DNA of 64,000 nucleotides from Pseudomonas bubulae. Lineage in GTDB: Bacteria; Pseudomonadota; Gammaproteobacteria; Pseudomonadales; Pseudomonadaceae. The stretch covers positions 310,001 through 374,000 of the forward strand of contig NZ_UYJA01000003.1 of the NCBI RefSeq assembly GCF_900618535.1. The letters run 5' to 3'. A program made the position numbers and the translations under genes. The notes beneath the pieces were generated by a model. The model ran no database searches. It was not told the origin of the DNA and saw only the letters and a program-made list of their open reading frames with translations. Positions 10,969 to 25,445 of this stretch are shown here, in pieces (within the stretch, counting starts at the first letter, position 1; each line of letters begins with the position of its first letter).

Positions 10969-11588
10969 GTAAAGTAACCATGCAAATCGGCTTGGACTTC
11001 AATCTGGTCGAAGACCTCGTGGCGGGTGTCGATGAAGTGGGTCGTGGCCCCTTGTGCGGTGCCGTGGTAACGGCCGCCGTGATTCTCGACCCCAATCGGC
11101 CTATCGCCGGGCTCAATGATTCGAAAAAGCTCACTGAAGCCCGTCGCGAAAAGCTCTTCGACGAAATTCGTGAAAAAGCACTGAGCTGGTGCATTGCCCG
11201 GGCCGAAGTCGAAGAAATCGACGAGCTGAACATTCTGCACGCCACCATGCTGGCCATGCAGCGCGCTGTTGAAGGACTGAGCATTACCCCGAAACTGGCC
11301 ATGATCGACGGTAATCGTTGCCCCAAGCTGGCCATGCCAGCCGAGGCCGTGGTCAAGGGCGATAGCAAGGTACCGGCAATTGCCGCGGCATCGATTCTGG
11401 CCAAGGTCAGCCGTGACCGCGAAATGGCTGCATTCGAGCTGCAGTACCCTGGCTATGGCATTGGCGGGCACAAGGGTTACCCAACGGCCGTTCATCTTGC
11501 AGCCCTCGAGCGCCTGGGGCCTACACCGATACATCGCCGTTCGTTTGGTCCGGTGCGTCGTGCTTACGAGGCCCTTGAAGGCCTTTAG
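10965..11588 (+). CDS. rnhB: Ribonuclease HII
   Basis: Type 2 RNase H removes single ribonucleotides and RNA primers from RNA/DNA hybrids. The 207-residue protein has GVDEVGRGP near the N terminus with the first catalytic Asp and Glu, [13 protein letters not shown] next, a downstream MIDGN Asp, and the HKGYPT region near the C terminus. It starts inside the lpxB stop. A later in-frame ATG (QIGLDF) at 10980 is an alternative start. Confidence 0.95.
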   Translation: MSKVTMQIGLDFNLVEDLVAGVDEVGRGPLCGAVVTAAVILDPNRPIAGLNDSKKLTEARREKLFDEIREKALSWCIARAEVEEIDELNILHATMLAMQRAVEGLSITPKLAMIDGNRCPKLAMPAEAVVKGDSKVPAIAAASILAKVSRDREMAAFELQYPGYGIGGHKGYPTAVHLAALERLGPTPIHRRSFGPVRRAYEALEGL

Positions 11589-11610
11589 CCATAAGGCTGA
11601 TGTTTTTGCC

Positions 11611-11641
11611 AAGGCCCGGTACAATCCGGGCCTTGTTGTTT
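11611..11641 (+). terminator. Intrinsic terminator after rnhB
   Basis: A perfect 9-bp GC-rich stem, AAGGCCCGG (11611-11619) and CCGGGCCTT (11626-11634), has a 6-nt loop and is followed by GTTGTTTCT. It lies between rnhB and the dnaE start at 11667 and probably ends the lipid A transcript or attenuates it ahead of dnaE. Confidence 0.7.
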
Positions 11642-11666
11642 CTCAAAGCTTATAGACAGGATCACC

Positions 11667-14600
11667 ATGCCGGCTTCATTCGTTCACCTGCGCCTGCACA
11701 CTGAATACTCCCTGGTCGATGGCCTGGTGCGGATCAAACCGCTGATCAAAACTCTGGCCGGCATGAATATGCCCGCTGTCGCGGTGACCGATCAGAACAA
11801 CATGTGCTCCCTGGTCAAGTTCTACAAGGCGGCCATGGGCGGCGGCATCAAGCCGATCAGTGGTGCAGACCTGTGGCTGTCGAACAAGGACCCTGAAAAC
11901 CCCCTCAGCCGTATCAGCCTGTTGGCGATGAACCCGTTGGGCTATCGCAACCTGACCGAGCTGATCTCCCGTGGTTACATCGATGGCCAGCGCAATGGCC
12001 AGGTCATCATCGAGCGCGAGTGGGTAGCCGAGGCCGCCGATGGCCTGATCATGCTGTCGGCTGCGAAAGAGGGCGAGATCGGTGTCGCGCTGATCAGTGG
12101 CAACACTGAAGAAGCCGAGACCCTGGCCCGAGAATGGATGACGGTGTTCCCTGACCGCTTCTATATCGAAGTGCAGCGCACCAAGCGTCCCAATGACGAA
12201 GAGCATCTGCATGCGGCTGTGGCCCTGGCAGACAAGATCGGCGCGCCGCTGGTGGCAACCAACGATGTGCGCTTTATCAGGCAACAGGACTTTGAGGCTC
12301 ACGAAACCCGCGTCTGCATTGGTGAGGGCCGGGCACTGGACGACCCGCGTCGCTCCAAGAATTACAGCGATCAGCAGTATCTGAAAAGCGCCGAGGAAAT
12401 GGCCGAGCTGTTCAGTGACTTGCCTGATGCTTTGGCAAACACGGTTGAAATTGCCAAACGCTGCAATATCGAAGTAAAGCTGGGCACTCACTTTTTGCCC
12501 AACTTCCCGATCCCTGATGGCATGACCATCGATGAATATTTCCGCAAGGTGTCATTTGACGGCCTGGAAGAGCGCCTGAGCGTTCTGCTGCCCAAAGACA
12601 CCACCGAGGATTACGACACCAAGCGTCAGGTGTATGTCGACCGGCTGAATTTCGAACTGGATATCATCATCCAGATGGGGTTCCCGGGTTACTTCCTGAT
12701 CGTGATGGACTTTATTCAGTGGGCCAAGAGCAATGGCGTACCGGTAGGGCCGGGCCGGGGGTCGGGTGCCGGCTCGCTGGTGGCCTATGTACAGAAGATC
12801 ACCGACCTTGATCCGCTGGAATACGACCTCCTGTTCGAACGATTCCTTAACCCGGAACGGGTATCGATGCCCGACTTCGACGTCGACTTCTGCATGGATG
12901 GTCGCGACCGGGTAATCGAGTATGTGGCCGAAAAATACGGACGCAACGCGGTAAGCCAGATCATCACTTTCGGTTCGATGGCCGCCAAGGCGGTAATCCG
13001 TGACGTGGCGCGGGTGCAGGGCAAGTCCTACGGCCTGGCGGATCGTCTGTCGAAGATGATTCCGTTTGAAGTCGGTATGACCCTGGAAAAAGCCTTCGAG
13101 CAGGAGGAAATCCTGCGCGACTTTATCAAGGTCGATGAAGAAGCGGCCGAAATCTGGGAAATGGCCCGCAAGCTTGAAGGCGTTGTACGTAACGTCGGCA
13201 AGCACGCCGGTGGTGTGGTGATCGCACCGACCAAACTGACTGACTTCTCGCCGATTTACTGCGACGAAGAGGGTGGTGGTCTGGTTACCCAGTTCGACAA
13301 GGATGACGTTGAGTCTGCTGGCCTGGTGAAGTTCGACTTCCTCGGTCTGCGGACCCTGACAGTGATCGACTGGGCGTTGAAAACCATCAACCGCGATCGC
13401 GCCAAGGTCGACGAGCCGCCGCTGGATATCGCCTTTATCCCGCTGGACGACAAGCCGACCTACCAGTTGCTGCAAAAGGCCGAAACCACCGCGGTGTTCC
13501 AGCTCGAGTCGCGCGGCATGAAAGAGCTGATCAAAAAGCTCAAGCCCGACTGCCTGGAAGACTTGATCGCACTGGTGGCCCTGTTCCGTCCAGGGCCGCT
13601 GCAGTCAGGCATGGTTGATGACTTTATCAACCGTAAGCACGGCCGTGCCGAACTGGCGTACCCGCACTCCGATTATCAGTACGAAGGCCTCAAGCCGGTA
13701 TTGGCACCCACTTACGGCATCATCCTGTATCAGGAACAGGTGATGCAGATTGCCCAGGTCATGGCCGGGTATACCCTCGGCGGCGCTGACATGCTGCGTC
13801 GGGCCATGGGCAAGAAAAAACCTGAAGAAATGGCCAAGCAGCGCGGTGGCTTTATTGAAGGTTGCGCCAATAACAATATTGACGCTGACCTGGCCGGTAA
13901 CATTTTCGACCTGGTGGAAAAATTCGCCGGTTACGGTTTCAACAAATCCCACTCCGCTGCCTACGGCCTGGTGTCGTACCAGACCGCCTGGCTGAAAACC
14001 CACTACCCGGCGCCATTTATGGCCGCGGTACTGTCGGCGGATATGCACAACACCGACAAGGTGGTGATCCTGATCGAAGAGATTCGCAGCATGAAGCTGC
14101 GTCTCGATGCGCCGGATGTGAATGCCTCGGAGTTCAAGTTCACGGTGAACGATGAAGGCCGGATCATTTATGGCCTGGGGGCGATCAAGGGGGTGGGCGA
14201 GGGGCCTGTCGAGGCCATTACCGAGGCGCGTCAGGACGGCCCGTTCAAGGATTTGTTCGATTTCTGCGCCCGGGTTGACCTCAAACGTATCAACAAGCGT
14301 ACTCTTGATGGCCTGATCCGCAGCGGTGCCCTTGACCGCCTGGGGCCGTTTTTCCATGACGAGCCCAAGGCCTGGCAAGCCAACATCGACCAGAACCGTG
14401 CGGTGTTGCTGTCGGCGCTGGAAGAAGCGATCAAGGCAGCCGAACAAACTGCGCGCACCCATGACAGCGGGCACGCCGACCTGTTTGGCGGGTTGTTTGT
14501 CGAGGCTGATGCGGACGTCTATGCCCACCACCGCAAGGCCAGGGAACTGACGCTCAAGGAGCGACTCAAAGGCGAGAAGGACACTCTGGGCCTGTACCTG

Positions 14601-15188
14601 ACCGGCCATCCGATTGACGAGTACGAGGGCGAGATCCGCCGCTTTGCCCGCCAGCGCATTATTGATCTCAAGCCAGCCCGTGATACCCAGACCGTTGCCG
14701 GGATGATTATCGCGTTGCGGGTGATGAAGAACAAAAAAGGCGACAAGATGGGCTTTATCACTCTCGATGACCGTTCGGCGCGCATTGAAGCGTCGTTGTT
14801 TGCCGAGGCGTTTCATTCGGCGCAGTCGCTGTTGCAGACTGATGCGATGGTGGTGGTCGAAGGTGAAGTCAGCAATGACGACTTCTCCGGTGGCCTGCGC
14901 CTGCGGGTCAAGCGGGTGATGAGCATGGAAGATGCACGCACCAGTCTGGCCGAGAGCTTGCGCTTGAAAGTGAACCGGGACGCGCTCAAGGGTGATCAGT
15001 TGCGTAATCTGGGCGAGTTGCTGAAAAAACATCGCGGAGCCTGTCCTGTCACCATGGAGTACACGGGCGAAGAGGCCAAGGCCATGCTGCAGTTTGGCGA
15101 GACCTGGCGGATCGATCCGGCAGACAGCTTGATTCAAGCCCTGCGTGACCAGTTCGGGCGAGACAACGTCTTCCTCCAATACCGTTGA
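11667..15188 (+). CDS. dnaE: DNA polymerase III alpha subunit
   Basis: This is the replicative polymerase subunit of the chromosomal replisome. The 1173 residues have an N-terminal PHP domain (FVHLRLHTEYSLVDG), the C-family polymerase domain with PDFDVDFC giving two catalytic aspartates near residue 402, a helix-hairpin-helix region, and a C-terminal OB fold (VAGMIIALRVMKNKKG). An adjacent accA is typical of gammaproteobacteria. Confidence 0.98.
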   Translation: MPASFVHLRLHTEYSLVDGLVRIKPLIKTLAGMNMPAVAVTDQNNMCSLVKFYKAAMGGGIKPISGADLWLSNKDPENPLSRISLLAMNPLGYRNLTELISRGYIDGQRNGQVIIEREWVAEAADGLIMLSAAKEGEIGVALISGNTEEAETLAREWMTVFPDRFYIEVQRTKRPNDEEHLHAAVALADKIGAPLVATNDVRFIRQQDFEAHETRVCIGEGRALDDPRRSKNYSDQQYLKSAEEMAELFSDLPDALANTVEIAKRCNIEVKLGTHFLPNFPIPDGMTIDEYFRKVSFDGLEERLSVLLPKDTTEDYDTKRQVYVDRLNFELDIIIQMGFPGYFLIVMDFIQWAKSNGVPVGPGRGSGAGSLVAYVQKITDLDPLEYDLLFERFLNPERVSMPDFDVDFCMDGRDRVIEYVAEKYGRNAVSQIITFGSMAAKAVIRDVARVQGKSYGLADRLSKMIPFEVGMTLEKAFEQEEILRDFIKVDEEAAEIWEMARKLEGVVRNVGKHAGGVVIAPTKLTDFSPIYCDEEGGGLVTQFDKDDVESAGLVKFDFLGLRTLTVIDWALKTINRDRAKVDEPPLDIAFIPLDDKPTYQLLQKAETTAVFQLESRGMKELIKKLKPDCLEDLIALVALFRPGPLQSGMVDDFINRKHGRAELAYPHSDYQYEGLKPVLAPTYGIILYQEQVMQIAQVMAGYTLGGADMLRRAMGKKKPEEMAKQRGGFIEGCANNNIDADLAGNIFDLVEKFAGYGFNKSHSAAYGLVSYQTAWLKTHYPAPFMAAVLSADMHNTDKVVILIEEIRSMKLRLDAPDVNASEFKFTVNDEGRIIYGLGAIKGVGEGPVEAITEARQDGPFKDLFDFCARVDLKRINKRTLDGLIRSGALDRLGPFFHDEPKAWQANIDQNRAVLLSALEEAIKAAEQTARTHDSGHADLFGGLFVEADADVYAHHRKARELTLKERLKGEKDTLGLYLTGHPIDEYEGEIRRFARQRIIDLKPARDTQTVAGMIIALRVMKNKKGDKMGFITLDDRSARIEASLFAEAFHSAQSLLQTDAMVVVEGEVSNDDFSGGLRLRVKRVMSMEDARTSLAESLRLKVNRDALKGDQLRNLGELLKKHRGACPVTMEYTGEEAKAMLQFGETWRIDPADSLIQALRDQFGRDNVFLQYR

Positions 15189-15372
15189 CGGTCAGGGGCC
15201 ATAGCTGCGCCCTGACCTCGACCTGAATTTTTAATCTCGACCTGAGAGCGCCTGTCCCTTAAGGTAGGCGCGATACAGATCAACCGGCTGCCCCAGCTCG
15301 GTTAGAAACGCCAGCAATTGCTGGGCTTCAGACCCTCTGGCATGCTTTGCCGCCGACCCAAGACGGATGCTT

Positions 15373-16320
15373 ATGAACCCGAATTTTCTTGATTTCGAAC
15401 AGCCGATTGCTGACCTGCAAGCCAAAATCGAAGAGTTGCGCTTGGTTGGTAATGACAACTCGCTGAATATCAGTGATGAAATCTCTCGTCTGCAAGACAA
15501 AAGCAAAACGCTGACTGAAGATATTTTCGGCAAGCTGACCAGCTGGCAGATTGCCCGTTTGGCCCGTCACCCGCGTCGTCCCTACACGCTGGACTACATC
15601 GATCACATCTTCACCGAGTTCGATGAGCTGCATGGCGACCGCCACTTTGCCGATGACGCTGCCATTGTTGGCGGTATTGCCCGTCTGGACGATCAGCCAG
15701 TGATGGTGATTGGTCATCAGAAAGGCCGTGAAGTGCGTGAAAAGGTACGACGCAACTTCGGTATGCCACGCCCTGAAGGCTACCGCAAGGCCTGCCGTCT
15801 GATGGAAATGGCCGAGCGCTTCAAGATGCCGATCCTGACCTTTATCGACACGCCGGGTGCTTACCCGGGTATCGACGCCGAAGAGCGCAACCAGAGCGAA
15901 GCCATTGCCTGGAACCTGCGCGTCATGTCGCGCCTGAAAACCCCTATCATCGCCACCGTTATCGGCGAAGGCGGTTCGGGCGGTGCATTGGCCATTGGCG
16001 TGTGCGACCAGTTGAACATGCTGCAGTACTCGACCTACGCGGTGATCTCGCCGGAAGGTTGCGCCTCGATTCTGTGGAAAACCGCCGAAAAAGCGCCGGA
16101 CGCAGCTGAAGCCATGGGTATCACTGCAGAACGTCTGAAAGGCCTGGGCATCGTCGACAAGGTGATTGGCGAGCCATTGGGCGGCGCGCACCGTGACCCG
16201 GCTGCGGCTTCTGCGAGCATTCGTGCCGATCTGATTTCCCAGCTCGACATGCTCAAGAAGCTGGATCACGAAGCCCTGCTCAAACGTCGTTATGATCGTT
16301 TGATGAGCTACGGTCTCTGA
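15373..16320 (+). CDS. accA: Acetyl-CoA carboxylase carboxyltransferase subunit alpha
   Basis: AccA pairs with AccD to move the carboxyl group from biotin to acetyl-CoA, making malonyl-CoA for fatty acid synthesis. The ATG at 15373 ([12 protein letters not shown]) gives the usual 315 residues; another ATG two codons upstream is possible. [10 protein letters not shown] and [12 protein letters not shown] form the crotonase-like acyl-CoA and oxyanion site. A 184-bp gap separates it from dnaE. Confidence 0.97.
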   Translation: MNPNFLDFEQPIADLQAKIEELRLVGNDNSLNISDEISRLQDKSKTLTEDIFGKLTSWQIARLARHPRRPYTLDYIDHIFTEFDELHGDRHFADDAAIVGGIARLDDQPVMVIGHQKGREVREKVRRNFGMPRPEGYRKACRLMEMAERFKMPILTFIDTPGAYPGIDAEERNQSEAIAWNLRVMSRLKTPIIATVIGEGGSGGALAIGVCDQLNMLQYSTYAVISPEGCASILWKTAEKAPDAAEAMGITAERLKGLGIVDKVIGEPLGGAHRDPAAASASIRADLISQLDMLKKLDHEALLKRRYDRLMSYGL

Positions 16321-16337
16321 TACCTGATTAAAACCGG

Positions 16338-16444
16338 CCCTCACCCCAACCCTCTCCCGGAGGGAGAGGGAGCTGATTGGTGGTGTTCTCGCTACCGCGT
16401 GCGGTCAGTCCCCTCTCCCTCCGGGAGAGGGCTAGGGTGAGGGG
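16338..16444. repeat. Palindromic intergenic repeat between accA and tilS
   Basis: About 107 bp form a long imperfect inverted repeat. The left arm starts CCCTCACCCCAACCCTCTCCC (first 20 bases) at 16338 and the right arm ends CTAGGGTGAGGGG at 16444. Each arm holds its own short palindrome (CTCCCGGAGGGAG on the left, CTCCCTCCGGGAG on the right). The form fits a short non-coding MITE-like or REP-like element. Its right end supplies the GAGGGG that sits 6 bp before the tilS ATG. Confidence 0.8.
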
Positions 16445-16450
16445 CTTTTA

Positions 16451-17767
16451 ATGGCTGACATGTCAACTCTACTTCTGCAAGCCCTCGGCCCCTGGCGCAA
16501 CGCCAAGGCCTGGCACGTCGCGCTCTCCGGCGGACTCGATTCCACCGTTCTGCTGCACCTTCTCGTTCAATTACGTAAAACCCACTCATTACCGCCTATC
16601 ACCGCTGTCCATGTGCATCATGGCCTACAGGCGGCGGCCGATGCGTGGCCAGCCCATTGTCAGGCACTGTGTAAGGGGCTTGGAGTGCCCTTGCAGGTGA
16701 TTGCCGTGCAGGTGCAGGCGGGCGCAAGTGTCGAGCGTGCAGCGCGGGATGCGCGCTATCAGGCGTTTGCGGCGATCAGCGGTGCCGGGGAGGTGCTGCT
16801 GCTCGGGCAGCATCGCGATGACCAGGCTGAAACCCTGTTGTTTCGCCTGTTGCGCGGGGCGGGGGTCGGCGGCCTGGCGGGCATGCCGCGCCAGCGTCGC
16901 CTGGGCGCAGGACACCTGTGCCGGCCTTTGCTGGACGTGTCCCGCGCCCAGCTTGAGTCATATGCCCGAACACAGGGTCTGAGCTGGATTGAGGACCCGT
17001 CTAACACCCAGACAGATTTTTCCCGCAATTTCCTGCGCCATGAAGTCCTTCCGATCCTCGCTCGGCGCTGGCCCCAGGCGGCTGCCAGCATGGCCCGCAG
17101 CGCAGCGCACTGTGCCGAGGCGCAGGGTTTGCTGGATGAACTGGCCCAGCAGGATTTGCACGCTGCGGGCTCTACCAGCGAGTTTGCCTGGCTTGGCTTG
17201 CCCTCCCTGGAACTGACCGCCATCGCCAGCCTGTCACCTGCCCGTCAGCGCAATGCCTTGCGTCACTGGCTGTCAGCCTTCACGTCATTGCCGGACACCG
17301 ACCATTGGGCGGGGTGGGATGCCCTGCGGGATGCCCGCATCGATGCGCAGCCGGTGTGGAAGCTCGCAGACGGCGAGTTGCATCGTGCCGGTGGGCGTAT
17401 TTGGTGGCTGGCCGGCGAATGGTTGCACCAACCGATCGCCCCCGTGTTGTGGCCCTGTCCTGATCAGGCCCTGGCGCTGCCGGGTAATGGTCGTGTGCAT
17501 TTTGTCGGGGATATCCCGGATGGCCCTTTGCAAGTGAGCTATCGTCTAGGGGGCGAAGTGATGGCGCAGGCACAGCGCGGTCATCGTGATCTCAAGCGGC
17601 TGCTCAACGAGCGAGGTGTTCCGTTGTTTGCCCGTGGCAGATTGCCGCTTCTGTACCGCAATGAGCAGTTATTGGCCGTGGCAAACCTCCCTGGACTGGA
17701 CTCCAGCCCCTGTGGGCACTGGAAATTGCAGTGGCTGCCAACTTCGAGCGATCAAGGTTTGAGCTGA
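16451..17767 (+). CDS. tilS: tRNA(Ile)-lysidine synthase
   Basis: TilS modifies C34 of the CAU-anticodon tRNA-Ile to lysidine so that it reads AUA. The 438 residues carry the ATP-binding PP-loop SGGLDS at 26-31, the HHGLQ and GQHRDDQAETLLFRLLRGAG motifs of the N-terminal domain, and a C-terminal TilS domain. The ribosome site GAGGGG comes from the end of the preceding inverted repeat. Confidence 0.95.
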   Translation: MADMSTLLLQALGPWRNAKAWHVALSGGLDSTVLLHLLVQLRKTHSLPPITAVHVHHGLQAAADAWPAHCQALCKGLGVPLQVIAVQVQAGASVERAARDARYQAFAAISGAGEVLLLGQHRDDQAETLLFRLLRGAGVGGLAGMPRQRRLGAGHLCRPLLDVSRAQLESYARTQGLSWIEDPSNTQTDFSRNFLRHEVLPILARRWPQAAASMARSAAHCAEAQGLLDELAQQDLHAAGSTSEFAWLGLPSLELTAIASLSPARQRNALRHWLSAFTSLPDTDHWAGWDALRDARIDAQPVWKLADGELHRAGGRIWWLAGEWLHQPIAPVLWPCPDQALALPGNGRVHFVGDIPDGPLQVSYRLGGEVMAQAQRGHRDLKRLLNERGVPLFARGRLPLLYRNEQLLAVANLPGLDSSPCGHWKLQWLPTSSDQGLS

Positions 17768-17787
17768 AAGGGGGTTTCCGGTAGACT
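17759..17787 (+). promoter_or_regulatory. Candidate sigma-70 promoter for pyrG
   Basis: TTGAGC (17759-17764) and TAGACT (17782-17787) are spaced by 17 bp and overlap the tilS stop. They would give a leader of about 245 bases before pyrG. The rest of the 272-bp tilS-pyrG gap shows no convincing gene; a 72-codon open frame in it has no family resemblance I recognise. Confidence 0.4.
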
Positions 17788-18018
17788 ACGCTCCCTTCTT
17801 GATACAACTTCTGTGGATTCACCAGAATTGCAGATGTTGCCGATTACCAAGCAGTCTTTGCTGGGCGATTTTAAAAAAATGTGTGGCTTGCATCGAACCG
17901 GTGGTTTCCATCGGTCTGTTTCAACGCAGCAGTTTTTCGAAAGGTGCACTGTGACTAATGCTGGTGATTGGGGGCTTCGGCCTTCCTTCGCTTTCCCCGG
18001 CGGCTCTGACCGCTTTAA

Positions 18019-20522
<2,504 letters not shown>

Positions 20523-20540
20523 CCCTCGTTTCTCCGGTAA

Positions 20541-21965
<1,425 letters not shown>

Positions 21966-22050
21966 GTACTTAATGGTAAAAAGTCAGCAGGTAGTGTCGG
22001 AAAGCTCGCCAAGTCGGGTCTTTTGACACTAATCTGATGCTTCTGTATAC

Positions 22051-22078
22051 AAGCCTGGTTCGTCCAGGCTTTGTATTA
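22051..22078 (+). terminator. Terminator-like hairpin after eno
   Basis: The 8-bp stem AAGCCTGG (22051-22058) and CCAGGCTT (22064-22071) with loop TTCGT is followed by TGTATTATT. It lies 86 bp after eno and 56 bp before ftsB. A weaker GTGTC/GACAC pair lies just upstream at about 21994-22029. Confidence 0.55.
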
Positions 22079-22133
22079 TTCGTTGTTTACGTTTGTCGGC
22101 ATGGCTGTCTTTTCACTGGATACCTGATATTCG

Positions 22134-22412
22134 ATGCGCAGTCCCAATTGGTTGTTTCTAATCTTGCTCTTGCTGCTGGCAGGCCTGCAGTATCGCCTGT
22201 GGGTGGGTAATGGCAGTTTGGCGCAGGTTACTGACCTGACCCAGCAAATAGCCGATCAGCGTGCTGAAAACGAAATCCTGCTTGAGCGCAACCGCGTGCT
22301 GGATGCGGAAGTGCTGGAGCTGAAAAAAGGCATGGAGACCGTTGAAGAACGTGCTCGCCATGAGTTGGGCATGATCAAAGAGGGTGAAACCCTCTATCAG
22401 TTGGCCCAATGA
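22134..22412 (+). CDS. ftsB: Cell division protein FtsB
   Basis: FtsB joins FtsL and FtsQ in the divisome at the inner membrane. The 92 residues have one N-terminal membrane helix (about 4-22, LFLILLLLLAGLQYRLW) followed by a periplasmic coiled coil (ADQRAENEILLERNRVLDAEV). The protein ends in a short conserved region. The gene overlaps ispD by 4 bp, the standard ftsB-ispD pair. Confidence 0.93.
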   Translation: MRSPNWLFLILLLLLAGLQYRLWVGNGSLAQVTDLTQQIADQRAENEILLERNRVLDAEVLELKKGMETVEERARHELGMIKEGETLYQLAQ

Positions 22413-23113
22413 GTCATTTGTCACCGGCCTTCTGGGCCGTGATTCCTGCCGCGGGTGTAGGTGCCCGTATGGCCGCGGACCGTCCCAAACAATATTTGCA
22501 GTTGGGCGGACGCAGTATTCTGGAACACAGCATCAGCTGTTTCCTCGACCACCCGGGCCTGAAGGGGCTGGTGGTCAGTGTCGCTTTTGATGATCCTTTC
22601 TGGCCGTCCTTGCCTTGTGCTGCCGACCCTCGGGTTGTACGGGTAGACGGCGGGCGTGAGCGCGCCGACTCGGTACTCAACGCATTGTTGTACCTGCATG
22701 CGCAGGGCGCGGCAGATGACGATTGGGTGTTGGTGCATGATGCCGCGAGGCCCAACCTGTCTCGGGAAGACCTTAACAAGCTGCTGAGTGAATTGGCAGA
22801 CGACCCTGTAGGTGGTTTGCTAGCCGTTCCAGCGCGAGACACGCTCAAGCGGGTGGACAAGCAGGGGCGTGCGGTTGAAACCGTGGATCGCAGCTTGATC
22901 TGGCAGGCCTATACGCCGCAGATGTTCCGCTTGGGGGCGTTGCATCGTGCTTTGGCTGACAGTCTGGTGGCCGATGCAACCATCACCGATGAATCTTCAG
23001 CGATGGAGTGGGCAGGTCTGGCACCGCGTTTGATCGAAGGGCGTTCGGACAATATCAAGGTCACCCGCCCCGAAGACCTCGAGTGGTTGCGTTTGCGTTG
23101 GGCCAAGCGCTGA
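22409..23113 (+). CDS. ispD: 2-C-methyl-D-erythritol 4-phosphate cytidylyltransferase
   Basis: IspD couples MEP to CTP in the third step of the MEP pathway. The 234 residues open with the nucleotide-binding VIPAAGVGARMAADRPKQY. VHDAARP and the C-terminal NIKVTRPEDL are also conserved. It is translationally coupled to ftsB. Confidence 0.96.
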   Translation: MSHLSPAFWAVIPAAGVGARMAADRPKQYLQLGGRSILEHSISCFLDHPGLKGLVVSVAFDDPFWPSLPCAADPRVVRVDGGRERADSVLNALLYLHAQGAADDDWVLVHDAARPNLSREDLNKLLSELADDPVGGLLAVPARDTLKRVDKQGRAVETVDRSLIWQAYTPQMFRLGALHRALADSLVADATITDESSAMEWAGLAPRLIEGRSDNIKVTRPEDLEWLRLRWAKR

Positions 23114-23134
23114 TCAGAACCTGCTGAGGTTCTT

Positions 23135-23219
23135 GTGGGAGCGGGCTTGCTCGCGATGGTATCACCTGAATTTGCCTGACAGACCGAGTCGTCTGCATCG
23201 CGAGCAAGCCCGCTCCCAC
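23135..23219. repeat. REP doublet (inverted pair) after ispD
   Basis: Two 22-bp REP sequences face each other: GTGGGAGCGGGCTTGCTCGC starts at 23135 and its reverse complement ends at 23219, about 41 bp apart. This is the common Pseudomonas REP/REPIN form. It sits between the convergent ends of ispD and the LysR gene. Confidence 0.9.
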
Positions 23220-23228
23220 TGTTAAAAA

Positions 23229-24134
23229 CTACTGCTCCCTCTCCTGGTATTCCTCCCGCCTGGCCAACCCCTCCTTCAAGTAATCAACCAGCTTTCTGAC
23301 TTTGGGCGACAAGTGCCGCTGTTGCGGGTACAGCGCCCATACTGCGGTGTTGGGGGGCTGGTGGGTGTCGAGCAACGACACCAGCGTCCCGGTCTTCAAG
23401 TGCTCCAGCACGTAATAGTCCGGCAACTGACAAATCCCTACACCCTGTAACGCAGCATCCAGTACAGCCTGCCCACTGTTGCATCGCCAGTTCCCTTGCA
23501 CCCGTTGCGAAAATTCGCGGCCGTCCTGCTGCAATTGCCATAGATCTGAACTGCCAATCAGACAATTGTGCCGGCTCAATTCCGACAGGCTATGGGGGCG
23601 CCCGTAACGTTCCAGGTAGGAGGGCGAGGCGCACATATACATGCGCCTGGGAGCCAGGCGCGTGGCTACCAGTCTTGAGTCCTGCAAGCGCCCCAGGCGG
23701 ATCGCCAGATCCAGGCTTTCATGCACCAGGTCCAATGGCCGGTTGCTCAGTTCGATGTCCACCCGCAATTGCGGGTACAGCCCCATAAAGCGCGTAACCA
23801 GCGGCACGATAAAACGTTCGCCATAGGCCACGGCACAGGTCATGCGCAACATGCCCTTGGGTTCGCTGGCCAGATCACCGATGGCACGCAGTGCTTCTTC
23901 ACGTCCGTCTTGCAGGCGCTGGCAATGCTGCAAAAAAGTCTGCCCGGCTTCGGTCAGCGTTACCTTGCGGGTACTGCGATAAAACAGGCGGGTCTGCAAT
24001 CGCTCTTCAAGTCGCGCTACCTGGCGGCTGATATGGGATGAAGAGACGCCAAGACGTTCGGCCGCCGCTGTGAATTGGCCACATTCGGCCACAGCGACAA
24101 ATTCGTCTATACCTTCCCAGCGGTTCTCATTCAT
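23229..24134 (-). CDS. gfnR: LysR-type regulator next to formaldehyde genes
   Basis: This 301-residue protein has the LysR form: an N-terminal winged helix-turn-helix (FTAAAERLGVSSSHISRQVARLEERL, about 17-42) and a C-terminal effector-binding domain. It is divergent from the glutathione-dependent formaldehyde dehydrogenase gene, the usual layout for a LysR regulator and its target, so it probably controls frmA and fghA. The name follows the P. aeruginosa regulator in the same place and rests on position and family, not on shown function. Confidence 0.8.
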   Translation of the reverse strand: MNENRWEGIDEFVAVAECGQFTAAAERLGVSSSHISRQVARLEERLQTRLFYRSTRKVTLTEAGQTFLQHCQRLQDGREEALRAIGDLASEPKGMLRMTCAVAYGERFIVPLVTRFMGLYPQLRVDIELSNRPLDLVHESLDLAIRLGRLQDSRLVATRLAPRRMYMCASPSYLERYGRPHSLSELSRHNCLIGSSDLWQLQQDGREFSQRVQGNWRCNSGQAVLDAALQGVGICQLPDYYVLEHLKTGTLVSLLDTHQPPNTAVWALYPQQRHLSPKVRKLVDYLKEGLARREEYQEREQ

Positions 24135-24200
24135 GGTTGATTATCCCTGCATGGCAATAATGTTTTGCTTTTGCCTGGATTATTAATCACCTGGCGCTGA

Positions 24201-25355
<1,155 letters not shown>

Positions 25356-25386
25356 ATAACTGCGGCAAGTCGAACGCCATAAAACA

Positions 25387-25414
25387 CCTGTGGGAGCGGG
25401 CTTGCTCCCACAGG
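25387..25414. repeat. Compact REP hairpin between frmA and fghA
   Basis: A perfect 11-bp stem, CCTGTGGGAGC and GCTCCCACAGG, has the loop GGGCTT. The sequence is a collapsed REP and may act as a stability element inside the frmA-fghA transcript. Confidence 0.85.
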
Positions 25415-25445
25415 GGGGTGTTTGTCTTGTGGTCTGGAGTTGCCC

